This document shows positions 1-8,179 of a stretch of DNA of 64,000 nt, piece by piece. Each line of letters begins with the position of its first letter. Position 1 is the stretch's first letter. The translations under genes were made by a program, and so were the position numbers. The notes beneath the pieces were generated by a model. It was not told the origin of the DNA. It did no database searches and saw only the letters and a program-made list of their open reading frames with translations. This DNA is from Actinomadura rubteroloni (GTDB lineage: Bacteria > Actinomycetota > Actinomycetes > Streptosporangiales > Streptosporangiaceae), in contig NZ_MTBP01000001.1 in assembly GCF_002911665.1 (NCBI RefSeq), forward strand, positions 1,178,001 to 1,242,000, given 5' to 3'.

Positions 1-494
1 TCGACGACGCGCTCGCCGCCGTCCCGCCCCGCCGCGCGCTACCCGGGCCGACGCTGTACCTGGCGGCCGGCGTGCTGCTCGTCGTCGGCTTCCTGGGCGG
101 CGTCCAGGCGCAGAAGTGGAACTCCGGAACGTCCGCCGGCACGCCGTCGGCGCAGCCCGGCCGCGCGCTCCCCGGCGGCTACGGCGCCGGCGCGCGGGGC
201 GGCTACGGCGGCGGTTACGGCGGCGCACCGGGCGCGCGCGGCGGTTTCGGCGGCGGCCTGACGGCCGGGACCGTCACCAAGGTGTCGGGCGACACGCTCT
301 GGGTGAAGACGGCGGACGGCAAGACCGTCAAGGTCCAGACGGGCGGCTCCACCCGCGTCAGCGTCACCCGCGAAGGGTCGCTGAAGGACCTGGGCGCCGG
401 GACGTCCGTCGTCGTGCGCGGTTCGGCCGGCGACGACGGCACCGTGACCGCGACGCAGGTCACCGAGGGCGGCCGGCCCGGCGGGGGCAACTGA
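1..494 (+). CDS. DUF5666-like glycine-rich membrane-anchored protein, 5' end missing
   Basis: The frame is open to the left edge, so the true start lies outside the window; the first internal candidate is GTG at 72. A hydrophobic stretch (about nt 57-105) is followed by a Gly/Ala/Arg-rich linker and then a small beta-rich domain (GTVTKVSGDTLWVKTADG onward) of the DUF5666/OB-like type found in actinobacterial extracytoplasmic proteins. The stop TGA overlaps the ATG of the next gene by one base, indicating translational coupling with that small lipoprotein. Such pairs often follow ABC exporter genes, which would lie upstream. The fold call comes from pattern recognition only; the molecular role is unknown. 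Confidence 0.6.
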   Translation, partial: DDALAAVPPRRALPGPTLYLAAGVLLVVGFLGGVQAQKWNSGTSAGTPSAQPGRALPGGYGAGARGGYGGGYGGAPGARGGFGGGLTAGTVTKVSGDTLWVKTADGKTVKVQTGGSTRVSVTREGSLKDLGAGTSVVVRGSAGDDGTVTATQVTEGGRPGGGN

Positions 495-802
495 TGCGAC
501 GTGAACTCACGGCCGTGGCCGCCGCCGCGTCGGTCCTGCTGGCCGCCGCGTGCGGAGGCGGCGAGGCCGCGTCCGGAAGCGCGCCCTCCGCCGACCCGAT
601 GGCGGCCTTCCGCGCCTGCCTCCAGAAGCAGGGCGTGACTATGCCGGACCGCACCGGCAGACCGAGCGGACGCCCTTCGGGCCGTCCGAGCACCCGCCCG
701 AGTGGACGGCCGAGCCGCCCGGCCGCCGAGCGGAAGGCGATGGAGGCGTGCCGCTCCCTGGCCCCGAACCGGGGCCGAGGCGGCCCGCCGCCCGCCCCGT
801 GA
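494..802 (+). CDS. Small secreted lipoprotein
   Basis: This 102-residue protein starts at an ATG that overlaps the upstream stop codon. It has a short N-terminal hydrophobic segment ending in a lipobox-like LAAAC with Cys20 as the lipidation site. The mature part has two further Cys residues (FRACLQKQG and MEACRSLAP) that could form a disulfide, separated by a low-complexity tract of repeated GRPSG units. Cys-containing lipoproteins with this arrangement are common in actinomycetes next to DUF5666-type proteins. No enzymatic motif is visible and its function is unknown; a role as an envelope accessory of an upstream exporter is only an inference from position. Confidence 0.65.
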   Translation: MRRELTAVAAAASVLLAAACGGGEAASGSAPSADPMAAFRACLQKQGVTMPDRTGRPSGRPSGRPSTRPSGRPSRPAAERKAMEACRSLAPNRGRGGPPPAP

Positions 803-915
803 GACGTCGGCGGGCGGGCCGCCCCCGCGCCCGCCCGCCGACCCCGCGGTTCCGCCCGCAGCGCGGGAGATGCGACCATGGCGGTTCCATCGGACCGGCC
901 GACGAACGGGGCGCA

Positions 916-2406
916 GTGCGGGCCAAGACGATCAGCGCAGCGGTGACGGCCCTGGTGCTGGCACTCGCGTCCGCCTGCACGAGCGACCCGAAGTCCGCGC
1001 CGCCGCCCCCGAGCCCGTCGTCCTCCCGCCAGGGCCTGGACTGGAAGGCCTGCGGGGACGGCTTCCAGTGCGGCACGGTCCAGGTCCCGCTGGACTACGC
1101 GCACCCGTCCGCCGGGACGATCGGGATCGCGATGATCCGGCTGCCCGCGTCCGACCCGTCCGGCCGGATCGGCTCCCTCTTCACCAACCCGGGCGGACCG
1201 GGCGGATCGGGCATTGATTTCGTCCGCCAGGCGGCCCGCAGCTTCGGCGCGGACGTACGACGCAAGTTCGACATCGTGGGCTTCGACCCGCGCGGCGTGG
1301 GCCAGAGCGACCCCGTCCGCTGCCTCAGCGGCCCGCAACTCGACACGTTCTTCAGCACCGACGTGTCCCCCGACGACGGCGCGGAGATCGACGTCCTCGC
1401 CGCCCAGAGCAAGAACTTCGCGACATCCTGCGGCTCAAGGGCCGGCGCCCTTCTCCCGCACGTGGGCACCCGGGACGCGGCCCACGACATGGACCTCCTG
1501 CGCGCGGCGGTAGGCGACGCGAAGCTGACCTACTACGGCGCGTCCTACGGCACCTACCTGGGCGCCGTCTACGCGGAACAGTTCCCGACCCACATCAGGT
1601 CCCTGGTGCTGGACGGAGCCCTGGACCCCAAGATCTCGTCCGCGGACGTCCTGGTACAACAGGCGAGAGGCTTCGAGACGGCGTTCCGAGCCTTCGCGGC
1701 CGACTGCGTCCAGTCACCGGGCTGCCCCCTGGGCACGACGGTCTCCGGCGCCCTGACCCGCCTCTCGGACTTCCAGAAGCAACTGGACCGTACGCCCTTG
1801 GCGAACACCCGCGACGCCCGCAAGGTCACCGAAGCAGGCGCGACGATGGGCATAGCAACAGCCCTCTACGCCAAGGAGAGCTGGCCCTACCTACGCCAGG
1901 CCCTGACCCAGGCGTTCACCCGGCACGACGGCACCCTCCTGCTCACGCTGGCCGACACGATGGTCGAACGCAAGCCGGACGGCACCTACAGCAACGAGAC
2001 CGAAGCCAACATGGCCGTGAACTGCGCGGACAAGCCCAACCCGCCGAGCTTGCCCGCATACCAGTCCTACGCCGACAAGGCCCGCCAGGAGTCCCCCCGC
2101 TTCGGAGCCTTCGTGGTCTGGGGCGGCCTCCCCTGCGTCTACTGGCCCACCCAGACCAAGCAAGCCCCCCACGCCATCAAGGCCAAAGGCTCCCCGCCCA
2201 TCCTGGTAGTAGGCACGACCAGAGACCCGGCAACCCCCTACCAGTGGGCCCAGAGCCTGGCATCAGAGCTGGACAAGGGCGTCCTGCTCTCCCTGAACGG
2301 CGACGGCCACACGGCTTACCTGCAAGGCGACCCGTGCATCACGTCCGCGACAGACCGCTACCTCCTCACGGGAACCCCACCCCGAGACGGCACGCACTGC
2401 AACTGA
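916..2406 (+). CDS. Alpha/beta hydrolase, tripeptidyl aminopeptidase (TAP) family lipoprotein
   Basis: The 496-residue protein begins at GTG 916, chosen because a signal sequence ending in the lipobox LASAC (Cys21) follows at once. The domain order is typical of TAP-like exopeptidases: an N-terminal hydrolase core with an oxyanion segment (NPGGPGGSG), nucleophile elbow GASYG (Ser210), then a C-terminal TAP-like region with Asp437 (TTRDPATP) and His465 (GDGHTAY) completing the triad. Known relatives are secreted enzymes that remove tripeptides or hydrolyse esters in the envelope. The substrate cannot be read from sequence. The frame stays open upstream of 916, but that part has no signal peptide and lies opposite other frames. 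Confidence 0.85.
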   Translation: MRAKTISAAVTALVLALASACTSDPKSAPPPPSPSSSRQGLDWKACGDGFQCGTVQVPLDYAHPSAGTIGIAMIRLPASDPSGRIGSLFTNPGGPGGSGIDFVRQAARSFGADVRRKFDIVGFDPRGVGQSDPVRCLSGPQLDTFFSTDVSPDDGAEIDVLAAQSKNFATSCGSRAGALLPHVGTRDAAHDMDLLRAAVGDAKLTYYGASYGTYLGAVYAEQFPTHIRSLVLDGALDPKISSADVLVQQARGFETAFRAFAADCVQSPGCPLGTTVSGALTRLSDFQKQLDRTPLANTRDARKVTEAGATMGIATALYAKESWPYLRQALTQAFTRHDGTLLLTLADTMVERKPDGTYSNETEANMAVNCADKPNPPSLPAYQSYADKARQESPRFGAFVVWGGLPCVYWPTQTKQAPHAIKAKGSPPILVVGTTRDPATPYQWAQSLASELDKGVLLSLNGDGHTAYLQGDPCITSATDRYLLTGTPPRDGTHCN

Positions 2407-2464
2407 TGCACATACCAGCCCAGAGACCCGCTAGACTGCTAACCGCGCCGTCCTCGCACGGCAC

Positions 2465-2537
2465 GCCGCCTTAGCTCAGTCGGCAGAGCGATTCACTCGT
2501 AATGAATAGGTCATCGGTTCGATTCCGATAGGCGGCT
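2465..2537 (+). tRNA. tRNA-Thr (CGT)
   Basis: A full cloverleaf can be folded by eye. The 7-bp acceptor stem pairs 2465-2471 with 2530-2536, a D arm follows, the anticodon stem ATTCA/TGAAT encloses loop CTCGTAA with anticodon CGT at 2498-2500, and the T arm has loop TTCGATT. CGT reads ACG threonine codons. The 3' CCA is not fully encoded (CTCCC follows). tRNA 3' ends are common integration sites for actinomycete elements, and the gene-poor, atypical stretch that follows fits this. Confidence 0.93.
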
Positions 2538-3114
2538 CCCCTCAGACCAGGGCATTCACCGAACAAGGTGGGTGCCCTGAGTCGTTCTGGTTGCAGTTCT
2601 CTCGACGGGACTCGGGTCGGCGCTGGAACGAGGCCCCGCCTATCCGCACCGCACCGTCTTCGCGTGGATATGCCGGAAGCCACGCACCCGAGTGGGCAGG
2701 GGAGCGGCTCAGCCGGACGCGGCCTGTTGAAGGTCCCGAATGGTGTTGATCATCGGCCATCCAACGGTGTCCGGGTGGATTGGCTCCCCCTAACCGTCGC
2801 GGATACATAGCTGTCTTCGATGCCCGACATTTGTCGCCGTCGAGAGGTTCACAGCGCCGTGCCTTTCTTGTGCTCCCGGAGCAGGTGCACGGTCTCCGCG
2901 TCGATGCCGACGACGCGTGACCGATGGCGCACTGGGACGCGTGCATCGTCGGCCTCAACACCGAAAGCCCACCCGAGGCTGCACACCTCACCATCGACAA
3001 CCGCCTAGGCGTAGCGGTCAGCCTCGCCGAGCAGCCCCGCCGAGCCGTCACCAAGCCCATCCCGTGACCTCGCGTACCTGACGGCGTTGCGTCGGTACCG
3101 GCGGCCCTCATCCT
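2538..3114. other. Gene-poor region downstream of tRNA-Thr
   Basis: No convincing gene is seen in these roughly 580 bases. The longest plausible small frame is at 2924-3067 (+, 47 codons, starting MAHWDACIVG), without a clear ribosome binding site or recognisable family. Base composition is less GC-rich than the flanks. The stretch may be decayed DNA of an element once integrated at the tRNA. I found no second copy of the tRNA 3' end in the window. Confidence 0.4.
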
Positions 3115-3303
3115 CTACCGCTTGAGCGCCCGATAGCGCCGGATTAGGCCGGTCACCTTCTGGTAGTCCGCATCGCCGTTAAGTTCGGAGAGAAGGTCGT
3201 CAGGGCACAGCTCGTAGACGTCGCCCCACCACTTGCGCCCCCTGTTGTCCCAGACGCGATAGCCACCGGGAACGCCGCGCGCGACGTATCGCCGCCTAGC
3301 CAT
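3115..3303 (-). CDS. Small basic protein, probably from an integrative element
   Basis: This 62-residue protein starts at ATG 3303. It is rich in Arg, Tyr and Trp: MARRRYVARG, a GYRVWDNRGRKWWG segment, then LCPDDLLSELNG and a basic C-terminus. Small proteins of this look occur in actinomycete integrative and conjugative elements near replication and excision genes; that is remembered family resemblance, not a search result. Its position between a tRNA gene and repeat-rich non-coding DNA fits a residual element gene. There is only a weak GGGTGA ribosome binding site. No function can be assigned. Confidence 0.5.
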   Translation of the reverse strand: MARRRYVARGVPGGYRVWDNRGRKWWGDVYELCPDDLLSELNGDADYQKVTGLIRRYRALKR

Positions 3304-4193
3304 GTGTCACCCGCTCGAGACCCATGCCCTCATCACCGCCCAGCTCACGAGGCGAGGGTACGAGCAGCGAAAGCCCCGAGCCAACGAGATAGGCGATCGA
3401 TCCGGCACTTGGCCGCATGACATCCGACAGCAAACCATCAGGTCAACGGGATGACGACCGGGCTGGATGAGAACTCTCTCCACGTCTTCAAGGGTGCCTG
3501 CCCTGGTGTGCGGCCTGTTCCGTCCGCTCCCGCTGCGCCGCGGCGCTCGTCCGCCCACGCCTGGCGGGTCCGGAGTAACCCGAAAATTTTCCGCTGCGCT
3601 CACCCGATGGGTGACCTGGGCGTTCAGGGCGTGATGACCGCCGTCATGACGACCTTCGGGGCCGAACCGGCCATGACGATGGCGACCTCGGTGGAAATCC
3701 TCGGGCTCGTTATCGGCTTTCTCGTCACGAGCTCGCGGCCCGGGGATTCGATGTAACCCCGGCGCGGATCACCGGGGCTGAGCGTGCCCGAAGCAGGGGC
3801 TTCGCACTCTCGGCCCCGCGAGCCGGGCACTCGTTCGCGCGAGACGGTCTGTCGCACCTTGCGGCCTGTTCGCGCGAACGAGCCCCCCGGACCGGATGGC
3901 GCGGAGTGCTCCGGCTTGCTAACGCAAGTGCTAACGGCAAGTCTGGACGGGCCTGGGCGAATGCGGAATAAAGACGGGCAAGAGGGCTTTCTCGCAGGTC
4001 CGGCGGACGAGGCCGGACGCTAACGGTTCGGGTTGTCTGCTTCGGCCCGGTGGGTTTGCTGGATCGGCGCGTATGGTGCGTCCGTCTGGAGTGTTGGGCA
4101 GGCTGGGCCAGCCGGGGAGTCCGGAGGGTGTCCACGAGACGGGGCGGCGGTCCGTCTGGCACGTCTGGGTTGGCGGTGATGGTGCGGTGGTGG
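3304..4193. other. Intergenic stretch with repeats and at most a tiny membrane ORF
   Basis: About 890 bases lack a convincing gene. A 49-codon frame at 3607-3756 (+) ends in a hydrophobic stretch (EILGLVIGFLVT) and could be a remnant or micro-protein, but I see no strong ribosome binding site. The right half holds direct repeat copy A (3830-3955), which contains a perfect 13-bp inverted repeat (arms 3830-3842 and 3870-3882, CTCGTTCGCGCGA and its complement). The region looks like decayed mobile DNA. Confidence 0.4.
3830..3955 (+). repeat. Direct repeat copy A, left of the methyltransferase gene
   Basis: This segment aligns by eye with 5054-5164 in the same orientation. The best shared core is GTGCTCCGGCTTGCT followed by TCTGGACGGGC. 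Copy A carries an extra 12 bases inside (AACGCAAGTGCT). The two copies bracket the methyltransferase gene and nothing else. Confidence 0.65.
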
Positions 4194-4934
4194 TTATGGC
4201 TTGTGGGTTATCCAGAGCATTTCTGCTGGCCAGCGGTGTGCCCAGTCGGGTGGGTCGGTCTTGTTGTAGCCGTTGGGTGTTCCGGCGTCGGGTCGCGGCT
4301 CGATGAGGTCGTCGATGATGAGGCCTGCGGCGCGTAGGACTTTGATCCAGCCGCCGTAGGTGAGTTGGTAGCTGGCCGCTCCCTGGTCTTCGGCGACGGT
4401 GTGGAGCCCGAAGTAGTCGCGCTGCAGGGTGGTTGTCACGTGGCGAGCCTCTTCGTCGTAGCAGGCTTCGAACCATGGGCTGGCGACGTTGAACACCAAG
4501 CGCCCGCCATGGCGCAGGACGCGCGCGGCCTGCGGTACGGCCAGGTGTGGAGGTGCCCAGCTGAGGCCGCCGTGGTCACAGAACACCACGTCGAAGCTTT
4601 CGGCGGCGAACGGAAGCCGTTCGGCGGCGCCTTGCACCAGTGGGTAGCGGGCCGTTCCCATTGCGCGGGCCGCTTCGGTGAGTTGGGCTTCGGATAGGTC
4701 GAGCCCGACCACGTTGGCACCTTCGGCGGCGATTGATCTGGACCACTGGCCGGCGCCGCAGCCGAGTTCGAGGACGCGCTTGCCCTTGACGTCGCCCAGG
4801 GCGTTCAGGTGCGCGTCGGGGATCGCGTACATGCCCCATAGGCGGGGCGTAGCGCCGATCTGCGGGTCGTGCTCGTGCTGGTAGGCGCGGCTGATCTTGT
4901 TCCAGAAGCGCCGGTTGGCGGGGATGCTGTCCAC
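4194..4934 (-). CDS. Class I SAM-dependent methyltransferase
   Basis: The 246-residue protein starts at GTG 4934, with a GGAG ribosome binding site 7 bases upstream. The N-terminal part (NRRFWNKISRAYQHEH) is typical of small-molecule methyltransferases. Motif I, VLELGCGAGQWSR, lies near residues 53-65; motif II ends in VVGLDLS; motif III is ERLPFAAESFDVVFCD; a post-motif RVLRHGGRLVFNV follows. It therefore should bind S-adenosylmethionine and methylate a small molecule; the substrate is unknown. The codon use looks less biased than that of neighbours, and the gene sits alone between two direct repeats in a degenerate region, which suggests acquisition. Family call is firm, role is not. Confidence 0.85.
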   Translation of the reverse strand: MDSIPANRRFWNKISRAYQHEHDPQIGATPRLWGMYAIPDAHLNALGDVKGKRVLELGCGAGQWSRSIAAEGANVVGLDLSEAQLTEAARAMGTARYPLVQGAAERLPFAAESFDVVFCDHGGLSWAPPHLAVPQAARVLRHGGRLVFNVASPWFEACYDEEARHVTTTLQRDYFGLHTVAEDQGAASYQLTYGGWIKVLRAAGLIIDDLIEPRPDAGTPNGYNKTDPPDWAHRWPAEMLWITHKP

Positions 4935-5053
4935 ATGCCGACTCCAGCACCGCCTGCCCGGGCGGTCAACACGATTAGGGCGCGTGCCGCAGGAGGGTTG
5001 ATCGAGGTCGAACCACGGGTCGCGCCGCCGGTCGGACTCCGCGACTGGGGGTA

Positions 5054-5164
5054 CTCCTTCGCGCGATCGTCTGTTGCGCCTTGCGCGCCGATTGCGCGAG
5101 CAGCACTTGGACGGGTCGGCGCGAAGTGCTCCGGCTTGCTGACGGCGCGTCTGGACGGGCTTGG
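5054..5164 (+). repeat. Direct repeat copy B, right of the methyltransferase gene
   Basis: Same orientation as copy A (3830-3955) and similar along most of its length, with shared blocks TTCGCGCGA, AGTGCTCCGGCTTGCT and TCTGGACGGGC. It ends just before the 3' end of the LysR-type gene. The copies are diverged, so they are not a fresh transposition footprint. Confidence 0.65.
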
Positions 5165-5192
5165 ACTCGTGCGGGCGGGCCGGTATGCCGGG

Positions 5193-6032
5193 TCAGAGGC
5201 GGGTGGCGGTTTGGATGAGGGTGGCCAGGGCGTGAGAGCGGGCGTGTGGGGGCCAGGCGATCACTGTCGTGACGGACGGGGAGTCCAGGATGGGGACTGC
5301 TGCTACTCCGGGGGGCAGGGTGGCGCGGGTGGATTCGGGGAGGATCGCGGCGGCGCGGCCCAGGGCGATGAGTTGGTAGAGCTGCGTCGTGTCGTGGGCT
5401 TCGGGGCCGGGGCCGTCGGGGTAGGTGCCGTTGCGGCCGGGCCAGCGCGGCAGGGGGAGGTCGGGGAGGGCGGTGACGTCCGCCGTCCGCAGGTGCGGGC
5501 GCATGGTGAGCGGGTGGCCTGCGGGGAGGATTGCTACTTGGCCTTCGGTGTGCAGGTCTTCGGTGTCTAGGCCGACGGTGGAGTCGAATGGGCGGTGGAG
5601 GAGTGCCACGTCGGCTCGGCCGTCGCGTAGGAGTTTCTCTTGCTCGCCTATTCCGCAGAGGAGAACGTCCACCGTGACCGATCCGGGTTCGGCGGCGTAG
5701 GCGTCGAGTAGTTTCGACAGCAGTTCGCCGGCTGCTCCGGCTTTGGTGGCGAGGACCAGGCCCGGACGGCCGGTGGCGGCGCGGCGAGTGCGGCGTTCGG
5801 CGGCGGCTACCGCGTCCAGTGCCGCTCGGGCCTCGCGTAGTAGGACGGAGCCGGGCTCGGTCAACGAGATGGTGCGGTTGGTGCGGTCCAGGAGCGTCAC
5901 GCCTAGGCGGCGTTCTAGTTGCTGGATCGCCCGGGAGAGTGGTGGTTGCGCCATACCGAGCCGTTGCGCGGCGCGGCCGAAGTGCAGTTCTTCGGCGACG
6001 GCGACGAAGTATCGCAGCTCGCGCGTTTCCAT
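5193..6032 (-). CDS. LysR-family transcriptional regulator
   Basis: The 279-residue protein is taken to start at ATG 6032 (METRELRYFVAVAEELHFG), the canonical LysR N-terminus; a longer in-frame start 14 codons upstream would run into the operator. The winged helix-turn-helix occupies about residues 1-60 (RAAQRLGMAQPPLSRAIQQL is the recognition region), followed by a LysR substrate-binding domain to the C-terminus (residues about 90-279). It is transcribed divergently from the adjacent SDR gene and a palindrome lies between them, the classic layout in which a LysR protein controls itself and the neighbouring enzyme gene. The inducer is unknown, probably a substrate or product of the reductase. 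Confidence 0.9.
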   Translation of the reverse strand: METRELRYFVAVAEELHFGRAAQRLGMAQPPLSRAIQQLERRLGVTLLDRTNRTISLTEPGSVLLREARAALDAVAAAERRTRRAATGRPGLVLATKAGAAGELLSKLLDAYAAEPGSVTVDVLLCGIGEQEKLLRDGRADVALLHRPFDSTVGLDTEDLHTEGQVAILPAGHPLTMRPHLRTADVTALPDLPLPRWPGRNGTYPDGPGPEAHDTTQLYQLIALGRAAAILPESTRATLPPGVAAVPILDSPSVTTVIAWPPHARSHALATLIQTATRL

Positions 6033-6048
6033 GTCCGCCACCGTATGC

Positions 6049-6065
6049 GATACCCGGCGGGTATC
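6049..6065. promoter_or_regulatory. Palindromic operator between LysR and SDR genes
   Basis: A perfect inverted repeat GATACCC-GGC-GGGTATC lies 17-33 bases upstream of the lysR-type start and about 58 bases upstream of the SDR start. It is not a strict T-N11-A box, but its place in the divergent intergenic region makes it the best candidate binding site for the LysR protein. Confidence 0.7.
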
Positions 6066-6122
6066 ACCCGGCACTCAAACGGTGTTGGAGTTCGGCTCGG
6101 GTGCGCGGACAGCATGGTGGAC

Positions 6123-6854
6123 ATGAGCGAAAAGACGATCGCGCTGGTCACCGGCGCTAACAAGGGAATTGGCTACGAGATCGCCGTGGGGCTTGGGGCG
6201 CTCGGTTGGAGCGTTGGTGTGGGGTCGCGGGACGCTGAGCGCGGGGACGCCGCCGTCGCCAAGTTGCGCGCGGACGGGGTCGACGCGTTCGCCGTGCCGC
6301 TCGACGTCACCGACGACGCGAGCGTGACGGCCGCCGTCGCGCTGGTCGAGGAGCGCGCCGGACGGCTCGACGTGCTCGTCAACAACGCCGGGGTGACCGG
6401 CGGGATGCCGCAGATGCCGACCACGGTCGATATCGAAACGGTGCGGACGGCCGTCGAGACCAACGTGCTCGGCGTCATCCGTGTCACCAACGCGATGCTC
6501 CCGCTGCTGCGGCGCTCGATGTCGCCGCGGATCGTGAACATGTCCAGCAGCGTCGGCTCCCTCGCCCGGCAGACCTCCTCGGACGACCCGACCGTCACGG
6601 GGCCGGTAGCGGTCGCGTACTCGCCGTCGAAGACGTTCCTCAACGCCGTCACCGTCCAGTACGCCAAGGAACTGCGCGACACCGCCATCCTGATCAACGC
6701 CGCCTGCCCGGGATACTGCGCGACGGACCTCAACGGGTTCCGCGGCGTCCGCACCGCCGAGCAGGGCGCGGCGATCGCCGTCCGGCTCGCGACCCTGCCC
6801 GACGACGGCCCGTCCGGCGGGTTCTTCGAGGACGCCGGGGTGGTGCCCTGGTGA
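6123..6854 (+). CDS. Short-chain dehydrogenase/reductase
   Basis: The 243-residue protein starts at ATG 6123 (MSEKTIALVTGANKG); an alternative in-frame ATG at 6114 would add three residues. It has the classical SDR signature: nucleotide-binding TGANKGIG near residues 10-17, NNAG at 87-90, and the catalytic Tyr166-x3-Lys170 in YSPSK, with the Ser in NMSSSVGS. It is an NAD(P)(H)-dependent oxidoreductase of the cytoplasm, close to carbonyl-reductase-like members (TGANKGIGYEIA). Substrate unknown. It is divergent from a LysR-type gene with a shared operator and is probably controlled by it. Confidence 0.88.
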   Translation: MSEKTIALVTGANKGIGYEIAVGLGALGWSVGVGSRDAERGDAAVAKLRADGVDAFAVPLDVTDDASVTAAVALVEERAGRLDVLVNNAGVTGGMPQMPTTVDIETVRTAVETNVLGVIRVTNAMLPLLRRSMSPRIVNMSSSVGSLARQTSSDDPTVTGPVAVAYSPSKTFLNAVTVQYAKELRDTAILINAACPGYCATDLNGFRGVRTAEQGAAIAVRLATLPDDGPSGGFFEDAGVVPW

Positions 6855-6898
6855 AACGGGCGGACCTACCGCCGGGTTGACCCTGGCACGATGGACGG

Positions 6899-7570
6899 AT
6901 GGCGAATCGTGTCGTGGCCGCGTGTGACGGGGCTTGCAAGAACAATCCCGGGCCGGCCGGGTGGGGCTGGGTCATCGCGGATTCCGACGAGCGCATCCTG
7001 CGCTGGGCGTACGGTCCGCTGGGCCGGGCGACCAACAACATCGCCGAGCTGACGGCCTTGCACGAACTGCTGCAAGCCGTCGATCCGGCGGACGATCTGG
7101 AGATCCGCATGGACTCCACGTACGCCATGAAGGCCGTGACCGAGTGGCTGCCGGGATGGAAGGCGCGGGGATGGATGACCGCGTCCAAGAAGCCCGTCGC
7201 CAACCGGGAGATCATCGAGGCGATCGACGCGCTGCTCACCGGCCGGACGGTCCGGTTCGTCCACGTCGCGGCGCACCAGGAGGACGGCGACGTCCTCAAC
7301 GCGCTCGCCGACCGCGCGGCGAGCGCGGCGGCGACCAGCCAGCAGGCCGCCGGCGGGACCAGCGCGGACGACGTGCCCGAGGCGGCCGACGAGGTCGCTC
7401 CCCGGCGGGCCGCGGTGCCCCGCCAGGCCGCGCGGTCGGCGGGCATCACCGCCAAGTACCCCGGAATGTGCGCTTGCGGGCAGCGGTTCGCCGCTGGCGA
7501 GAAGGTCGTCAAGCACGCGAACGGCAAGTGGGGCCACCCGGCCTGCGCGGAGTCCCCGGCCACGCGGTAA
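6899..7570 (+). CDS. RNase HI family protein with C-terminal Zn-ribbon-like tail
   Basis: The 223-residue protein starts at ATG 6899. The first about 145 residues form an RNase H domain with all four acidic residues visible: Asp10 (ACDGACKNNPG), Glu50 (NNIAEL), Asp72 (RMDSTY) and Asp138 (ALADRAA), plus His126 in the flexible loop (AAHQEDGD). RNase HI cuts the RNA strand of RNA:DNA hybrids. After an Ala-rich linker (about 145-185) comes a short C-terminal module with Cys pairs (GMCACGQRF and HPAC) that resembles a zinc ribbon and is absent from housekeeping RnhA. The tail may aid nucleic-acid binding; that is inference. It stands alone between two transcription units. Confidence 0.85.
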   Translation: MANRVVAACDGACKNNPGPAGWGWVIADSDERILRWAYGPLGRATNNIAELTALHELLQAVDPADDLEIRMDSTYAMKAVTEWLPGWKARGWMTASKKPVANREIIEAIDALLTGRTVRFVHVAAHQEDGDVLNALADRAASAAATSQQAAGGTSADDVPEAADEVAPRRAAVPRQAARSAGITAKYPGMCACGQRFAAGEKVVKHANGKWGHPACAESPATR

Positions 7571-7607
7571 GGCGCTGCCCGGCGATGCGCGGCCGTCGGT
7601 CCCGAGC

Positions 7608-8123
7608 TCACGCGAATGCGGCAGGGGATGTTCCGCCGACGCGCCGGGATCGTACGGCCAGGGCGATCATCACGGCCGGGATCAGGAGATCGGTGATGAG
7701 GACGCCGCCGGTGTTGCCGGGGGCGTGGTCGCCGTTGGCGAACCACTGGTAGACGTGGCCGATCAGGGCGCCCCAGAGGAACATTCCGCCGCCGAGTCCG
7801 ATGGTGATGCGCTCGCGCGCCGCGGCGGAGGCGGCGCGGAAGCCGAGGACGGCCAGTCCGAGGTTGGCGACGGCGATCTCGAACATGAAGGGCGTCCGGT
7901 GGAAGCCGATCGCGGTCGCCATGACGTCCGGGAAGGCGAGGAACGCGAACGTCATCCCCAGGCTGCCGATGCCGAAGGCGCCGACGGCCCACCAGCGCTG
8001 CCAGATCTCCAGCCGTTCCCGGAGTGAGGTGACGCGGCGGGTCCGCACGAAGGCGCCGATGGCCGGGACCAGGATCCAGACGAGAGGGAAGGCCGACTGG
8101 GCGATGTATCCGATGGTGTCCAT
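7608..8123 (-). CDS. Small integral membrane protein (DUF6790-like)
   Basis: The 171-residue protein starts at ATG 8123 and shows four hydrophobic segments: about residues 10-26 (FPLVWILVPAIGAFV), 46-66 (WAVGAFGIGSLGMTFAF), 80-98 and 108-125, plus a possible fifth at 140-156. A short GHVYQWFANGDHAPGNTGGVL loop contains His, Tyr and Trp residues. It resembles the small membrane-protein family I know as DUF6790, with low certainty, and no biochemical function is established. It is transcribed divergently from a MarR-type gene, with a perfect palindrome between them, so it is probably the MarR target. Confidence 0.7.
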   Translation of the reverse strand: MDTIGYIAQSAFPLVWILVPAIGAFVRTRRVTSLRERLEIWQRWWAVGAFGIGSLGMTFAFLAFPDVMATAIGFHRTPFMFEIAVANLGLAVLGFRAASAAARERITIGLGGGMFLWGALIGHVYQWFANGDHAPGNTGGVLITDLLIPAVMIALAVRSRRVGGTSPAAFA

Positions 8124-8140
8124 GGGCTCAACCTTGCGAC

Positions 8141-8152
8141 GTTAATATTAAC
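8141..8152. promoter_or_regulatory. Perfect 12-bp palindrome, probable MarR operator
   Basis: GTTAATATTAAC is a perfect palindrome and a rare AT-rich spot in this GC-rich sequence. It lies 18 bases upstream of the membrane-protein start and 27 bases upstream of the chosen MarR start. MarR dimers usually bind 12-20-bp palindromes of this kind, so it should repress both divergent genes. Confidence 0.75.
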
Positions 8153-8179
8153 TTGTCAACACTCCACTATGCTGGTGCC

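Noticed and set aside
2471-2683. Short minus-strand frame over the tRNA with a C-terminal RNRTDDLFITS sequence
   Set aside because: This is the well-known artefact of translating a tRNA-Thr antisense; the tRNA itself is convincing.
2538-5192. Complete integrative element at tRNA-Thr
   Set aside because: No integrase, replication or transfer gene and no duplicated tRNA 3' end is seen; only debris can be claimed.
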